Positions 7,718-16,944 of a stretch of DNA of 64,000 bases are shown piece after piece (within the stretch, counting starts at the first letter, position 1; each line of letters opens with the position of its first letter). The translations under genes and the position numbers were made by a program. The notes under the pieces are model-generated. The model did not search any database and was not told the DNA's origin. It saw nothing but the letters and a program-made list of their open reading frames with translations. The stretch covers positions 124,001-188,000 of the forward strand of contig NZ_FNYZ01000003.1 of the NCBI RefSeq assembly GCF_900109095.1, given 5' to 3'. This stretch comes from Sphingobium sp. AP50 (GTDB taxonomy: Bacteria > Pseudomonadota > Alphaproteobacteria > Sphingomonadales > Sphingomonadaceae).

Positions 7718-9478
7718 ATGCGCAAGATTCTTTCTTCTCTCATCCTCCTGTCCGCGCCCGCTCTGGCGCATGCCCAGACAGTGCCCCATGATCAACTGAC
7801 CCGGATCATCGACGATCATTGGGCCTGGTATCTGTCGACCCATCCGGTCGAGGCGACGGCGCGCGGCGTGCGCGACTATGACGACCGCATCTACGACATG
7901 TCGCTCGCCGCGCGCGATGCGCACATCAAGGCGGAAGGCGGCTTCGTTACCCGTTTGGAGGCCGTCCCGGCGCAGCAACTGGATGCGGCCGACCGCGTCA
8001 ATCGCGACGTGCTGCTCTGGATGCTGCGCGACGATATCGACAGCGACCGGCATCCGGCAGAGCGGCTGATGCTCTTCACCACCTATTATGGCTGGCATCA
8101 GGGCTTTTCGGGCATGGCCGATGGCCTGCCTTTCTACAATCAGGCCGATTATGACAGCTATCTGAAGCGCCTCGCGCTCTATCCCAAGCAGAATGGCGAT
8201 GCCCTTGCGATCACGCGGCAGGCGATCAAGGGCGGCTATGTGCAACCCTGTTCCGTGCTGCAAAATTACGCGAAGAGCATCAGCGGCATCATGGACGGAA
8301 AGCCGGAGGACACGCGCTTCTACGAACCGTTCAAGCGGCCCAAGCCGCGCGATATCAGCGACGCGGACTGGAGCGCAATGCAGGCGCGGGCCGTTGCCCT
8401 GATCCGCGACGTGCTGACGCCTGAATATCGCAAATGGCACGACCTGTTCGTGGCCGACTATCTGCCGCATTGCCGCAAGAGCGACAGCGCATCGGCGCTG
8501 CCCGGTGGCGCAGCCTGGTATGCCAGCCGGGTGCGGGCGCACACCACGACCGACCTGACCCCAGACCAGATCCACCAGATCGGCCTGGATGAAGTCGCCC
8601 GCATCGGCAAGCGTATGGACGAGATCGCAGCGAAAGCCGGCTATCCCAGCCGTGCCGCCTATATCCAGCATCTGCGCACCGATCCGTCCTACTATGCGAA
8701 GACTCCCGAGGAGTTGCTGCGCGTCGCGGCCCGTCAGGCCAAGACGATCGACGGCCTGCTTCCACGCTATTTCGGCACGCTGCCGCGTTTGCCCTATGGC
8801 CTGAAGCCGATCCCGGCAGCCGAGGCCGAAGGAACCACGACGGCCTATTATGGGCCCGGTGCGCCGGAGAGCGGCATTTCCGGCACCTATTGGGTCAATA
8901 CGTCGAAGCTGGATCAGCGCCCCTTCTGGGAACTGCCCGCGCTGACCGCTCATGAAGCGGTGCCGGGCCATCACAACCAGATCGCCCTGCAACAGGAATT
9001 GCCGCTGCCGCCTTTCCGCAAATATCTGGCGGGATTCACCGCCTATGTGGAGGGCTGGGCGCTCTATACCGAATATCTGGGCGAAGAGATGGGCCTCTAC
9101 GACACGCCCGAAAAGATGATGGGCCGCCTGTCCTATGAAATGTGGCGTGCCTGCCGTCTGGTGGTCGACACCGGCATCCATGCCAAGGGCTGGGACAAGG
9201 CAAAGGCCGTCGCCTTCATGAAGGCCAACAGCGCCCTGTCGGACGCGAATATCGACGCGGAGGTCAATCGGTACATCAGTTGGCCCGGTCAGGCGCTGGG
9301 CTACAAGCTGGGCGAGATCAAGATCCGCGAATTGCGGGCGAAGGCGGAGGCGGCGTTGGGGCCTAAGTTCGACCTGCGGCGCTTCCATGACGCGGTGCTG
9401 GCGCAGGGTGCAGTGCCGCTGACCGTATTGGAAAGCCAGATCGACGGGTGGATCGCGGCAGAGAAGGCGCGGGGATAG
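7718..9478 (+). CDS. Exported DUF885 family protein (putative metallopeptidase-like)
   Basis: A 586-residue protein with a signal peptide (LSSLILLSAPALAHAQ). The DUF885 hallmark H412-E-A-V-P-G-H-H419 is intact; its HE..xxH arrangement suggests a metal site like that of gluzincin-type peptidases. LTAHEAVPGHHNQIALQQE and the later YVEGWALYTEYLGEEMG are strongly conserved in the family. It probably acts in the periplasm on peptides. This is inferred from the motif and from the peptide-use genes a few kb upstream, not from close knowledge of the substrate. Confidence 0.8.
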   Translation: MRKILSSLILLSAPALAHAQTVPHDQLTRIIDDHWAWYLSTHPVEATARGVRDYDDRIYDMSLAARDAHIKAEGGFVTRLEAVPAQQLDAADRVNRDVLLWMLRDDIDSDRHPAERLMLFTTYYGWHQGFSGMADGLPFYNQADYDSYLKRLALYPKQNGDALAITRQAIKGGYVQPCSVLQNYAKSISGIMDGKPEDTRFYEPFKRPKPRDISDADWSAMQARAVALIRDVLTPEYRKWHDLFVADYLPHCRKSDSASALPGGAAWYASRVRAHTTTDLTPDQIHQIGLDEVARIGKRMDEIAAKAGYPSRAAYIQHLRTDPSYYAKTPEELLRVAARQAKTIDGLLPRYFGTLPRLPYGLKPIPAAEAEGTTTAYYGPGAPESGISGTYWVNTSKLDQRPFWELPALTAHEAVPGHHNQIALQQELPLPPFRKYLAGFTAYVEGWALYTEYLGEEMGLYDTPEKMMGRLSYEMWRACRLVVDTGIHAKGWDKAKAVAFMKANSALSDANIDAEVNRYISWPGQALGYKLGEIKIRELRAKAEAALGPKFDLRRFHDAVLAQGAVPLTVLESQIDGWIAAEKARG

Positions 9479-9518
9479 CCGTCCTACTTAAGTCCGTTCT
9501 TTACTCAGAGTAATAGAA

Positions 9519-9581
9519 AAGTCGCGGTTTTTGGTCGATTGGCGTGGTTCGCAGCAACATTTTGCTGCGCTGCCGCGACTT
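9519..9581. promoter_or_regulatory. Nested hairpin in the region upstream of acnB
   Basis: AAGTCGCGG (9519-9527) pairs exactly with CCGCGACTT (9573-9581). Inside it, CGCAGCAA (9550-9557) and TTGCTGCG (9562-9569) pair exactly around CATT. A further GATTGGC/GCCAATTC pairing overlaps the outer stem and could compete with it. It lies between the DUF885 stop and acnB, so it could be a terminator of the former, a leader of the latter, or a small RNA. Confidence 0.45.
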
Positions 9582-9696
9582 GCCAATTCGCGTCTCTTGG
9601 CGTACCGGGGCCGCGTCAGCTCCCGGACCGGGCATATAAGTCGGCAAGTGGCGCTGCGCGTCGACTCCGTGCACTTTATATGACGTTGGGAACGAG

Positions 9697-12462
9697 ATGA
9701 GCATTTACCTGGATTATCTGGCCGAAATCGAAAGCCGTAAGACTCAGGGACTCGCGCCCAAGCCGATCGACGATGGCGCACTGGTTGCAGCCCTCATCAC
9801 GCTGATCGAGGATGCGGGCAGCGAACATCGCGCCGAAGCGCTGAAATTCTTCATCTACAACACGCTGCCCGGCACCACCAGCGCCGCGGGCGTGAAGGCC
9901 GACTTCCTCAAGAAGATCGTGCTGGGCGACGTCACCGTCGCGGAAATCACTCCCGCCTTCGCGCTGGAACTGCTGAGCCATATGAAGGGCGGTCCCTCGA
10001 TCGCCGTGCTGCTCGATATTGCGCTGGGCGATGACGCCGCTCTGGCCAAGCAGGCCGGCGATGTGTTGAAGACCCAGGTGTTCCTGTATGACGCCGACAT
10101 GTTCCGCCTGCGCGACGCCTATAAGGCGGGCAATGCGGTGGCGAAGGATGTGCTGGAAAGCTATGCCAAGGCCGAATTCTTCACCAAGCTTCCCGAGGTC
10201 GAGGACGAGATCAAGGTCGTGACCTTCATTGCCGGCGAAGGCGATATCTCGACCGACCTTCTGTCGCCGGGCAATCAGGCGCATTCGCGTTCCGACCGCG
10301 AACTGCATGGCCAGTGCATGATCTCGCCGGCCGCGCAGCAGGAAATTCAGGCGCTCAAGATCCAGCATCCCGACAAGCGCGTGATGCTGATCGCCGAAAA
10401 GGGCACGATGGGCGTTGGTTCGTCGCGTATGTCGGGCGTCAACAATGTGGCGCTGTGGGCCGGCAAGCAGCAGAGCCCCTATGTGCCCTTCGTCAACTAT
10501 GCCCCCGTCGTCGCGGGCACCAACGGCATTTCGCCGATCTTCGCGACCACTGTGGACGTGACCGGCGGCATCGGCCTCAATCTGAAGAACTGGGTCAAGA
10601 TGACCGGTCCGGACGGCAAGGTCATCCTGAACAATGACGGCAATCCGGTGCTGGAAGAGGCCTTCTCGGTCGCGACCGGCACGGTGCTGAAGATCGACGT
10701 CAAGAACAAGAAGCTGACCGATGAGGCCGGCAACGAACTGGTCGATGTCGCCGCGTCCTTCACGCCGCAGAAGATGGAATTCATGAAGGCGGGCAGCAGC
10801 TACGCCATCGTCTTCGGCAAGAAGCTCCAGACCTTCGCGGCCGAGACACTGGGCGTCGAAGCGCCCAAGGTGTTCGCGCCGAACAAGGAAATCACGGTCG
10901 AGGACCAGGGTCTGACCGCCGTCGAGAAAATCTTCAACCGCAATGCCGTGGGCGTGACGCCGGGCAAGATACTGCACGCCGGTTCGGACGTGCGCGTGAA
11001 GGTGAACATCGTGGGTTCGCAGGACACCACGGGCCTGATGACCGCGCAGGAACTGGAAGCGATGGCCGCCACGGTCATTTCGCCGCTGGTCGATGGCGCC
11101 TATCAGTCGGGCTGCCACACCGCGTCGGTGTGGGACAAGAAGGCGCAGGCCAACATTCCCAAGCTCATGAGCTTCATGAACAATTTCGGCCTGATCACCG
11201 CACGCGACCCCAAGGGCGTCTATCATGCGATGACCGACGTCATTCACAAGGTGCTGAACGACATCACCGTGGACGACTGGGCCATCATCATCGGCGGCGA
11301 CAGCCACACCCGCATGTCGAAGGGCGTGGCCTTCGGTGCGGACTCCGGCACGGTTGCGCTGGCGCTGGCCACCGGCGAAGCCACCATGCCGATCCCGCAG
11401 TCGGTCAAGGTGACGTTCAAGGGCAAGATGCAGCCCTATATGGACTTCCGCGACGTGGTGCATGCGACGCAGGCGCAGATGCTGCACCAGTTCGGCGGAG
11501 AGAATGTGTTCCAGGGCCGCATCATCGAAGTCCATATCGGCACGCTGCTGGCTGATCAGGCCTTCACCTTCACCGACTGGACGGCCGAAATGAAGGCGAA
11601 GGCGTCGATCTGCATTTCCGAAGACGCAACGCTGATCGAATCGCTGGAAATTGCAAAGTCGCGCATCCAGATCATGATCGACAAGGGCATGGAAAATGCC
11701 GCCGGCACCTTGAAGGGCCTGATCGCCCTTGCCGACAAGCGCATCGGCGAAATCCGCTCGGGCGAAAAGCCTGCCCTGTCGCCGGACGCCAATGCGAAAT
11801 ATTTCGCCGAAGTCGTGGTCGACCTGGACCTGATCGACGAGCCGATGATCGCCGACCCGGACGTCAACAATGCCGACGTGTCGAAGCGCTACACCCACGA
11901 CACCATCCGCCCGGTATCCTACTATGGCGGCACCAAGAAGGTCGATCTGGGCTTTATCGGTTCGTGCATGGTGCATAAGGGCGACATGAAGATCCTGGCC
12001 CAGATGCTGAAGAACATCGAAGCGACTGAAGGCAAGGTTGAGTTCAAGGCACCGCTGGTCGTCGCTCCGCCGACCTACAATATCGTCGACGAGCTGAAGG
12101 CCGAAGGCGATTGGGACGTGCTGAAGAAATATGCCGGTTTCGAGTTCGACGACGTTCATCCAAAGAATGTCGCCCGCACCGAATATGAGAATATGCTCTA
12201 TCTGGAGCGTCCGGGCTGCAACCTGTGCATGGGCAATCAGGAGAAGGCATCGAAGGGCGACACCGTCCTTGCCACCTCGACCCGCCTGTTCCAGGGGCGC
12301 GTCGTGGAAGATACGGCCAACAAGAAGGGGGAATCGCTGCTCGCCTCGACCCCGGTCGTGGTGCTGTCGACCATCCTGGGCCGTACGCCGAACATGGACG
12401 AATATAAGAAGGCGGTGGTCGGCATCGACCTCACCAAGTTCGCCCCGCCCAAGGCGGCCTGA
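9697..12462 (+). CDS. acnB: Aconitate hydratase B (bifunctional aconitase/2-methylisocitrate dehydratase)
   Basis: A 921-residue cytosolic TCA-cycle enzyme interconverting citrate and isocitrate with a [4Fe-4S] cluster. The HEAT-like N-terminal domain of AcnB is recognisable (SIYLDYLAEIESRK at the start, LLSHMKGGPSIAVLLDIAL), which AcnA lacks. Cluster cysteines are C757 (GSCM), C841 and C844 (GCNLCMG). It is some 50 residues longer than the E. coli protein; extra length is visible in the central region (about residues 290-360). A hairpin terminator follows directly. The family also dehydrates methylcitrate-derived substrates, and AcnB apo-protein can bind mRNA in enterics. Confidence 0.95.
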   Translation: MSIYLDYLAEIESRKTQGLAPKPIDDGALVAALITLIEDAGSEHRAEALKFFIYNTLPGTTSAAGVKADFLKKIVLGDVTVAEITPAFALELLSHMKGGPSIAVLLDIALGDDAALAKQAGDVLKTQVFLYDADMFRLRDAYKAGNAVAKDVLESYAKAEFFTKLPEVEDEIKVVTFIAGEGDISTDLLSPGNQAHSRSDRELHGQCMISPAAQQEIQALKIQHPDKRVMLIAEKGTMGVGSSRMSGVNNVALWAGKQQSPYVPFVNYAPVVAGTNGISPIFATTVDVTGGIGLNLKNWVKMTGPDGKVILNNDGNPVLEEAFSVATGTVLKIDVKNKKLTDEAGNELVDVAASFTPQKMEFMKAGSSYAIVFGKKLQTFAAETLGVEAPKVFAPNKEITVEDQGLTAVEKIFNRNAVGVTPGKILHAGSDVRVKVNIVGSQDTTGLMTAQELEAMAATVISPLVDGAYQSGCHTASVWDKKAQANIPKLMSFMNNFGLITARDPKGVYHAMTDVIHKVLNDITVDDWAIIIGGDSHTRMSKGVAFGADSGTVALALATGEATMPIPQSVKVTFKGKMQPYMDFRDVVHATQAQMLHQFGGENVFQGRIIEVHIGTLLADQAFTFTDWTAEMKAKASICISEDATLIESLEIAKSRIQIMIDKGMENAAGTLKGLIALADKRIGEIRSGEKPALSPDANAKYFAEVVVDLDLIDEPMIADPDVNNADVSKRYTHDTIRPVSYYGGTKKVDLGFIGSCMVHKGDMKILAQMLKNIEATEGKVEFKAPLVVAPPTYNIVDELKAEGDWDVLKKYAGFEFDDVHPKNVARTEYENMLYLERPGCNLCMGNQEKASKGDTVLATSTRLFQGRVVEDTANKKGESLLASTPVVVLSTILGRTPNMDEYKKAVVGIDLTKFAPPKAA

Positions 12463-12516
12463 GGACTGCCCCCAACCGCGGGCGAACTGCCCCACCGGGT
12501 GATGCGGCTTACACAG

Positions 12517-12550
12517 AAAAGGCGCCATTATCGTGGCGCCTTTTCTTTTT
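12517..12550 (+). terminator. Rho-independent terminator after acnB
   Basis: AAAAGGCGCCA (12517-12527) pairs exactly with TGGCGCCTTTT (12534-12544) across a six-base loop and runs into TTCTTTTT. This is a textbook intrinsic terminator. Confidence 0.9.
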
Positions 12551-12713
12551 GCCCGGCTTTGGCGGAAACAGTAAAAAGTATTTGGGGCAAAGCCCGTCCC
12601 GCACTCGCAGGCAGAGCGGAAAAGACAGGCTGATCAGGCAAGCTGTGGCGCAAGGGGTGAGGGCGACATTTCTCCATCCTGTGCACAATAAAAGTGCAGG
12701 TCTTGCGCTCGTT

Positions 12714-12732
12714 ACTGCGAATGATTTTCAGT
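12714..12732. promoter_or_regulatory. Candidate Fur-type operator upstream of acnA
   Basis: ACTGCGAATGATTTTCAGT is a 19-base imperfect palindrome: seven of nine pairs match around the central G, with an AATGATT core. It has the length and core of Fur boxes. Iron control of an iron-sulfur aconitase would make sense. It is about 225 bases before the acnA start and was found by eye only. Confidence 0.3.
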
Positions 12733-12957
12733 AGTCGAATATGGCGGAAATAAAGGCCCTTCCGACCATTTCTCCCTTTGACTTGGCCGAGGCAATCCCT
12801 ATCTCGCAGACATATCGGGACATACCTGCTTCGACCCATGGTTGGGGCGCGTCCCGCCCCTAATCCGTCCGGTGGCGAACCGGCTGGACCTTGCGGCGGA
12901 TCATGCGTCAGCCTCCTTGCCCTGGGCCGGGGCCATCTGCGAGGAGACGCACGACCT

Positions 12958-15627
12958 ATGACCGCCACTGGACAGGACACCCTCGGCACGCGCGACACGC
13001 TCAACGTCGGCGGCAAGGACATCGCCTATTATTCGTTGAACAAGGCGGCGGAGAAGCTGGGAGACGTTTCGCGCCTGCCTTTCTCCATGAAGGTGCTGCT
13101 GGAAAATCTGCTGCGCTTCGAAGATGGCGTCACCGTCACCATCGAGGATATTCAGGCGATCGTCGACTGGCAGAATGACCGTGGCAAGGCGGAGCGGGAA
13201 ATCCAGTATCGCCCGGCGCGCGTGCTGCTTCAGGATTTTACCGGCGTTCCCTGTGTGGTCGATCTGGCCGCGATGCGCGACGCGATGAATGCGCTGGGCG
13301 CCGACGCCAGCAAGATCAACCCACAGGTGCCCGTCCACCTCGTCATCGACCATTCGGTCATGGTCGATGAATTCGGCACGCCCAAGGCGTTCGAACAGAA
13401 TATGGAGATTGAATATCAGCGCAATATGGAGCGCTACGACTTCCTGAAATGGGGCAGCAAGAGCCTCGCCAATTTCTATGCCGTCCCCCCCGGCACCGGT
13501 ATCTGCCATCAGGTGAACCTGGAGAATATCGCGCAGGGCGTCTGGTCGAGCGAAGCTGCCGATGGCACGTCCATCGCCTATCCCGACACCTGCGTCGGCA
13601 CGGACAGCCACACCACCATGATCAACGGCCTGGGTGTGCTGGGCTGGGGCGTGGGCGGGATCGAGGCGGAAGCGGCGATGCTCGGCCAGCCTGTCTCCAT
13701 GCTGATCCCTGAAGTCGTCGGCTTCAAATTCACCGGCAATCTCAAGGAAGGCGTCACCGCAACCGACCTCGTCCTCACCTGCACCCAGATGCTGCGCGCG
13801 CGCGGTGTGGTTGGTCGCTTCGTCGAATATTTCGGCCCCGGCCTTGCCACCCTGTCGCTGGCCGACCGTGCGACGCTGGCGAACATGGCGCCCGAATATG
13901 GTGCGACCTGCGGCTTCTTCGGCATTGATGACAAGACGCTGGACTATATGCGCCTGACTGGCCGCAGCGACGAGAATATCGCGCTGGTCGAGGCCTATGC
14001 CAAGGAACAGGGCTTCTGGATCGATCCGTCGATCGAGCCGGTGTTCACCGACACGCTGGAACTGGACCTCGGCACCGTTGTCCCCAGCCTTGCCGGCCCG
14101 AAGCGCCCGCAGGACCGTGTGGCGCTGCCCGAAGTCGATGATGTGTTCAACGCCGACATGGTCAACACCTACAAGAAGGCGCAGACCCGCGTCCCGGTGG
14201 AAGGCAAGGATTTCGACATTGGCGACGGCGACGTCACCATTGCGGCGATCACCAGCTGCACCAACACGTCGAACCCCAGCGTGCTGGTGGCCGCCGGTCT
14301 GGTCGCCAAGAAGGCGAATGAGCTGGGCCTCAAGCCCAAGCCTTGGGTGAAGACATCGCTGGCGCCCGGTTCTCAGGTCGTTACCGACTATCTGGAAAAG
14401 GCCGGCCTCCAGTCGCATCTCGACGCGATCGGCTTCAATCTGGTCGGCTATGGCTGCACCACCTGCATCGGCAATTCGGGGCCGCTGGCCGAACCGATCA
14501 GCAAGGCGATCAATGAAAATGGGCTGGTCGCCGCAGCCGTGATTTCGGGCAACCGCAACTTTGAAGGCCGCGTGTCGCCCGACGTGCGCGCGAACTTCCT
14601 CGCCAGCCCGCCGCTGGTCGTCGCTTATGCGCTCAAGGGCACGGTGATCGAGGATTTCATCACCACCCCGATCGGCACCAGCAAGGATGGGGAGGCTGTC
14701 TATCTGAAGGACATCTGGCCGACCAACGATGAGGTCGCCTCTACCTTGGCCGGCGCTGTCGACCGCCAGATGTTCCAGGCCCGTTATGCCAATGTGTACA
14801 AGGGCGACGCCCATTGGCAGGCGATCGAAGTCACCGGGTCGGATACCTACACCTGGCGCGCCGGATCGACCTATGTCGCCAATCCGCCCTATTTCGAAGG
14901 GCTGACCATGACTCCGGCGCCGGTCACTGACATCATCGACGCCAAGCCGTTGGCGATCTTCGGCGACTCGATCACCACCGACCACATCTCGCCCGCTGGC
15001 TCGATCAAGGCGTCGTCGCCCGCGGGCAAATGGCTGTCGGAGCATCAGGTCGCCCAAGCCGACTATAACAGCTATGGTTCGCGTCGTGGCCATCATGAAG
15101 TGATGATGCGCGGCACCTTCGCCAATATCCGCATCAAGAATCTGATGCTGGACGGCGTCGAAGGCGGCATGACCAGCTATAAGGGCGAAACCATGGCGAT
15201 CTATGATGCCGCCATGGCGCACAAGGCTGACGGCACGCCGCTGGTCGTGATCGGTGGCAAGGAATATGGCACCGGTTCCTCGCGCGACTGGGCGGCCAAG
15301 GGTACCAACCTTCTGGGTGTCCGCGCCGTGATCGTCGAGAGCTTCGAACGTATCCACCGGTCCAATCTGGTCGGCATGGGCGTGCTGCCGCTGGTGTTCA
15401 AGGATGGCCAGACCCGCGATACGCTGGGCCTGAAGGGCGATGACAGCTTCACGATCACCGGTGTCGCCGACCTGAAGCCGCGTCAGGACGTAACCGTCAA
15501 CGTGACCCGCGCCGATGGCTCGACCTTCAGCTTCACCGCATTGTGCCGGATCGATACCGTCAACGAACTGGAATATTTCCTGAACGGCGGCATCCTGCAA
15601 TATGTGTTGCGCAAGCTGGCCGCTTGA
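12958..15627 (+). CDS. acnA: Aconitate hydratase A
   Basis: An 889-residue aconitase of the AcnA/IRP type. Cluster cysteines C434 (SCTNTSNPS), C500 and C503 (GYGCTTCIG) fall one residue from the known E. coli AcnA positions, and the C-terminal swivel domain carries [10 protein letters not shown]. The start at 12958 matches the family N-terminus ([16 protein letters not shown]), with GAGGAG 10-15 bases upstream. The same frame stays open about 60 codons further upstream, but that part does not look like aconitase. AcnA is usually the stable, stress or iron-limitation form, while AcnB is the main growth enzyme. Confidence 0.95.
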   Translation: MTATGQDTLGTRDTLNVGGKDIAYYSLNKAAEKLGDVSRLPFSMKVLLENLLRFEDGVTVTIEDIQAIVDWQNDRGKAEREIQYRPARVLLQDFTGVPCVVDLAAMRDAMNALGADASKINPQVPVHLVIDHSVMVDEFGTPKAFEQNMEIEYQRNMERYDFLKWGSKSLANFYAVPPGTGICHQVNLENIAQGVWSSEAADGTSIAYPDTCVGTDSHTTMINGLGVLGWGVGGIEAEAAMLGQPVSMLIPEVVGFKFTGNLKEGVTATDLVLTCTQMLRARGVVGRFVEYFGPGLATLSLADRATLANMAPEYGATCGFFGIDDKTLDYMRLTGRSDENIALVEAYAKEQGFWIDPSIEPVFTDTLELDLGTVVPSLAGPKRPQDRVALPEVDDVFNADMVNTYKKAQTRVPVEGKDFDIGDGDVTIAAITSCTNTSNPSVLVAAGLVAKKANELGLKPKPWVKTSLAPGSQVVTDYLEKAGLQSHLDAIGFNLVGYGCTTCIGNSGPLAEPISKAINENGLVAAAVISGNRNFEGRVSPDVRANFLASPPLVVAYALKGTVIEDFITTPIGTSKDGEAVYLKDIWPTNDEVASTLAGAVDRQMFQARYANVYKGDAHWQAIEVTGSDTYTWRAGSTYVANPPYFEGLTMTPAPVTDIIDAKPLAIFGDSITTDHISPAGSIKASSPAGKWLSEHQVAQADYNSYGSRRGHHEVMMRGTFANIRIKNLMLDGVEGGMTSYKGETMAIYDAAMAHKADGTPLVVIGGKEYGTGSSRDWAAKGTNLLGVRAVIVESFERIHRSNLVGMGVLPLVFKDGQTRDTLGLKGDDSFTITGVADLKPRQDVTVNVTRADGSTFSFTALCRIDTVNELEYFLNGGILQYVLRKLAA

Positions 15628-15646
15628 TCGGCTGACATGTCCGGCT

Positions 15647-15688
15647 AAGGAAAAGGGCTTCTCCTTCATGGGAGGAGCCCTTTTCCTT
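15647..15688. terminator. Long hairpin after acnA
   Basis: An 18-base stem (AAGGAAAAGGGCTTCTCC with GGAGGAGCCCTTTTCCTT, one G-T wobble) closes over TTCATG. The AAAAGGG/CCCTTTT core suits termination, although no long T run follows. Its 3' arm abuts the GGGGGAG ribosome site of the next gene. Confidence 0.65.
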
Positions 15689-15700
15689 GGGGGAGTCGCG

Positions 15701-15955
15701 ATGGCATTGTTCGTGGAAATCATCGGCTGGGCCGGCGCGCTTCTGGTGCTGGCGGCCTATGTCGGCGTGTCGACCGGGCAACTGGCGGGCGGATCGGCAA
15801 CCTTCCAATGGCTGAATGCTGTCGGTACGACCTTGTTTGTCGTCAACACCTGGTGGCATGCAGCCTTCCCGTCGATGGTGCTCAACATCATCTGGAGCGT
15901 CGTGGGTTTCTATACCTTGTGGCGCATTTTTCGCCGGAGAATCTCCCTGTCATGA
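15701..15955 (+). CDS. Small CBU_0592-like membrane protein
   Basis: An 84-residue protein with three hydrophobic segments. The layout IIGWAGALLVLAAYVGVSTG, then FQWLNAVGTTLFVVNTWWH and FPSMVLNIIWSVVGFYTLWR fits the small CBU_0592-type inner-membrane family (Pfam-named, function unknown). The ATG at 15701 has GGGGGAG just upstream, right after the acnA hairpin. Its stop overlaps the next start (ATGA), so it is coupled to the cyclase-family gene. Confidence 0.7.
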   Translation: MALFVEIIGWAGALLVLAAYVGVSTGQLAGGSATFQWLNAVGTTLFVVNTWWHAAFPSMVLNIIWSVVGFYTLWRIFRRRISLS

Positions 15956-16614
15956 CCCGCTTTATCGACCTGAGCCACGCCATCGAACATGGGATGCAGA
16001 CCTATAAGGGTGTCGCCGCGCCGCATATCTGCGATTACTGGACCCGCGATCAGTCGCGCGCCAATTATGCCGATGGCAGTACGTTCCAGATGGGGCGGAT
16101 CGACATGGTGTCGAACACCGGCACCTATCTGGATGCGCCCTTTCATCGCTTCGAAGAGGGGGACGACCTCTCGATGCTCGATCTCGACCGGCTGGCCAGC
16201 CTGCCCGCGATTGTGGTGCGGCGGCCGTTCGAGACGATGGGGCTGGCGACCGATGCTGCCGATCTGGACGGGATCAACGTGGCGGGGCGTGCCGTGCTGG
16301 TGCATACCGGCTGGGATCGGCACTGGCGCACGCCCGCCTATTTCGAAGAGCATCCTTTCCTGACCGAAGCGGCGGCGCGGCTTCTGGTGGAGCGGGGCGC
16401 GAAGCTGGTCGGGATCGACAGCCATAATATCGACGATACAAGACCCGGCACCGGGCGGCCGGTGCACCGCGAACTGCTGGGCGCGGGCGTGCTGATCTGC
16501 GAGCATATGACCAACCTTGGCGCGCTGCCGGATGCAGGCTTCACCTTTACCGCCGTACCGCCAAAGATTGTGGGCATGGGGACGTTTCCGGTGCGGACTT
16601 TTGCGACTTTATAG
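15952..16614 (+). CDS. Cyclase-family hydrolase (kynurenine formamidase-like)
   Basis: A 220-residue member of the putative cyclase/kynurenine formamidase family (PF04199): it opens FIDLSHAIEHGMQTYKG, then VSNTGTYLDAPFH, and ends in PPKIVGMGTFPVR. Where classic members have HxGTHxDxPxH for two metals, this one reads NTGTYLDAPFH, so two histidines are replaced while D, P and the last H remain. Many relatives of this subtype share that change, so activity may persist with a different metal site. The substrate is unknown. Translation is coupled to the small membrane protein upstream. It is convergent with the phosphatase gene, overlapping it by six bases. Confidence 0.7.
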   Translation: MTRFIDLSHAIEHGMQTYKGVAAPHICDYWTRDQSRANYADGSTFQMGRIDMVSNTGTYLDAPFHRFEEGDDLSMLDLDRLASLPAIVVRRPFETMGLATDAADLDGINVAGRAVLVHTGWDRHWRTPAYFEEHPFLTEAAARLLVERGAKLVGIDSHNIDDTRPGTGRPVHRELLGAGVLICEHMTNLGALPDAGFTFTAVPPKIVGMGTFPVRTFATL

Positions 16615-16944
16615 GGGCAGGAACCGAGCCATGCGCGCCTTCAACAGTGCGATCAGGTCCGGGTCCATAAATTCATAATCGTCGGGGATATCGAGGCAGA
16701 CGATCCTTGTTCCGCCAAGCGCCGACCGGAAGCGCTTCTGGATCTTGTTGCGATGGGCCTTCTCCATCACGAAGATGGTATCGGCCCAGCGCAGCATCTC
16801 ATCATCCAGTGGTGTTTCCGCATCATGATTGGTCCCGGCCGACAGGGTTTCGATGCCGGGATAGTCGGCGAAAATCTGTTCCGCTGTGGGGCTACGCAAT
16901 TTGTTCTGGCTGCAAATGAACAGATAATGCCGCTCCCTCTCCAT
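16609..16944 (-). CDS. Low-molecular-weight protein-tyrosine-phosphatase-like protein
   Basis: A 111-residue protein with the phosphatase P-loop near its N-terminus: C11-S-Q-N-K-L-R17-S, a CX5R motif that holds the catalytic Cys and the phosphate-binding Arg. It is shorter than typical LMW-PTPs (about 150), matching a small subfamily. Its ATG overlaps the stop of the GH92 gene by one base (TGATG), so it is probably translated from the same message. What it dephosphorylates is not evident. Confidence 0.7.
   Translation of the reverse strand: MERERHYLFICSQNKLRSPTAEQIFADYPGIETLSAGTNHDAETPLDDEMLRWADTIFVMEKAHRNKIQKRFRSALGGTRIVCLDIPDDYEFMDPDLIALLKARMARFLPL

Larger units (their letters stand above)
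12463..12957. other. Intergenic region between acnB and acnA
   Basis: It holds the acnB terminator (12517-12550), a TGCAC/GTGCA hairpin near 12682-12698, and a Fur-like sequence at 12714-12732. The 200 bases before the acnA start show no convincing gene or RNA. Confidence 0.6.

Noticed and set aside
7202..9388. Long minus-strand frame opposite the DUF885 gene
   Set aside because: Shadow frame without recognisable motifs; also covers the small genes at 7.3-7.7 kb on the other strand.
9676..12528. Open frame of about 950 codons antisense to acnB
   Set aside because: Low-complexity, His/Arg/Asp-rich translation with no family likeness; acnB on the other strand is certain.
12901..15723. Open frame of about 940 codons antisense to acnA
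   Set aside because: Same reason: mirror of a GC-rich gene, no domain.
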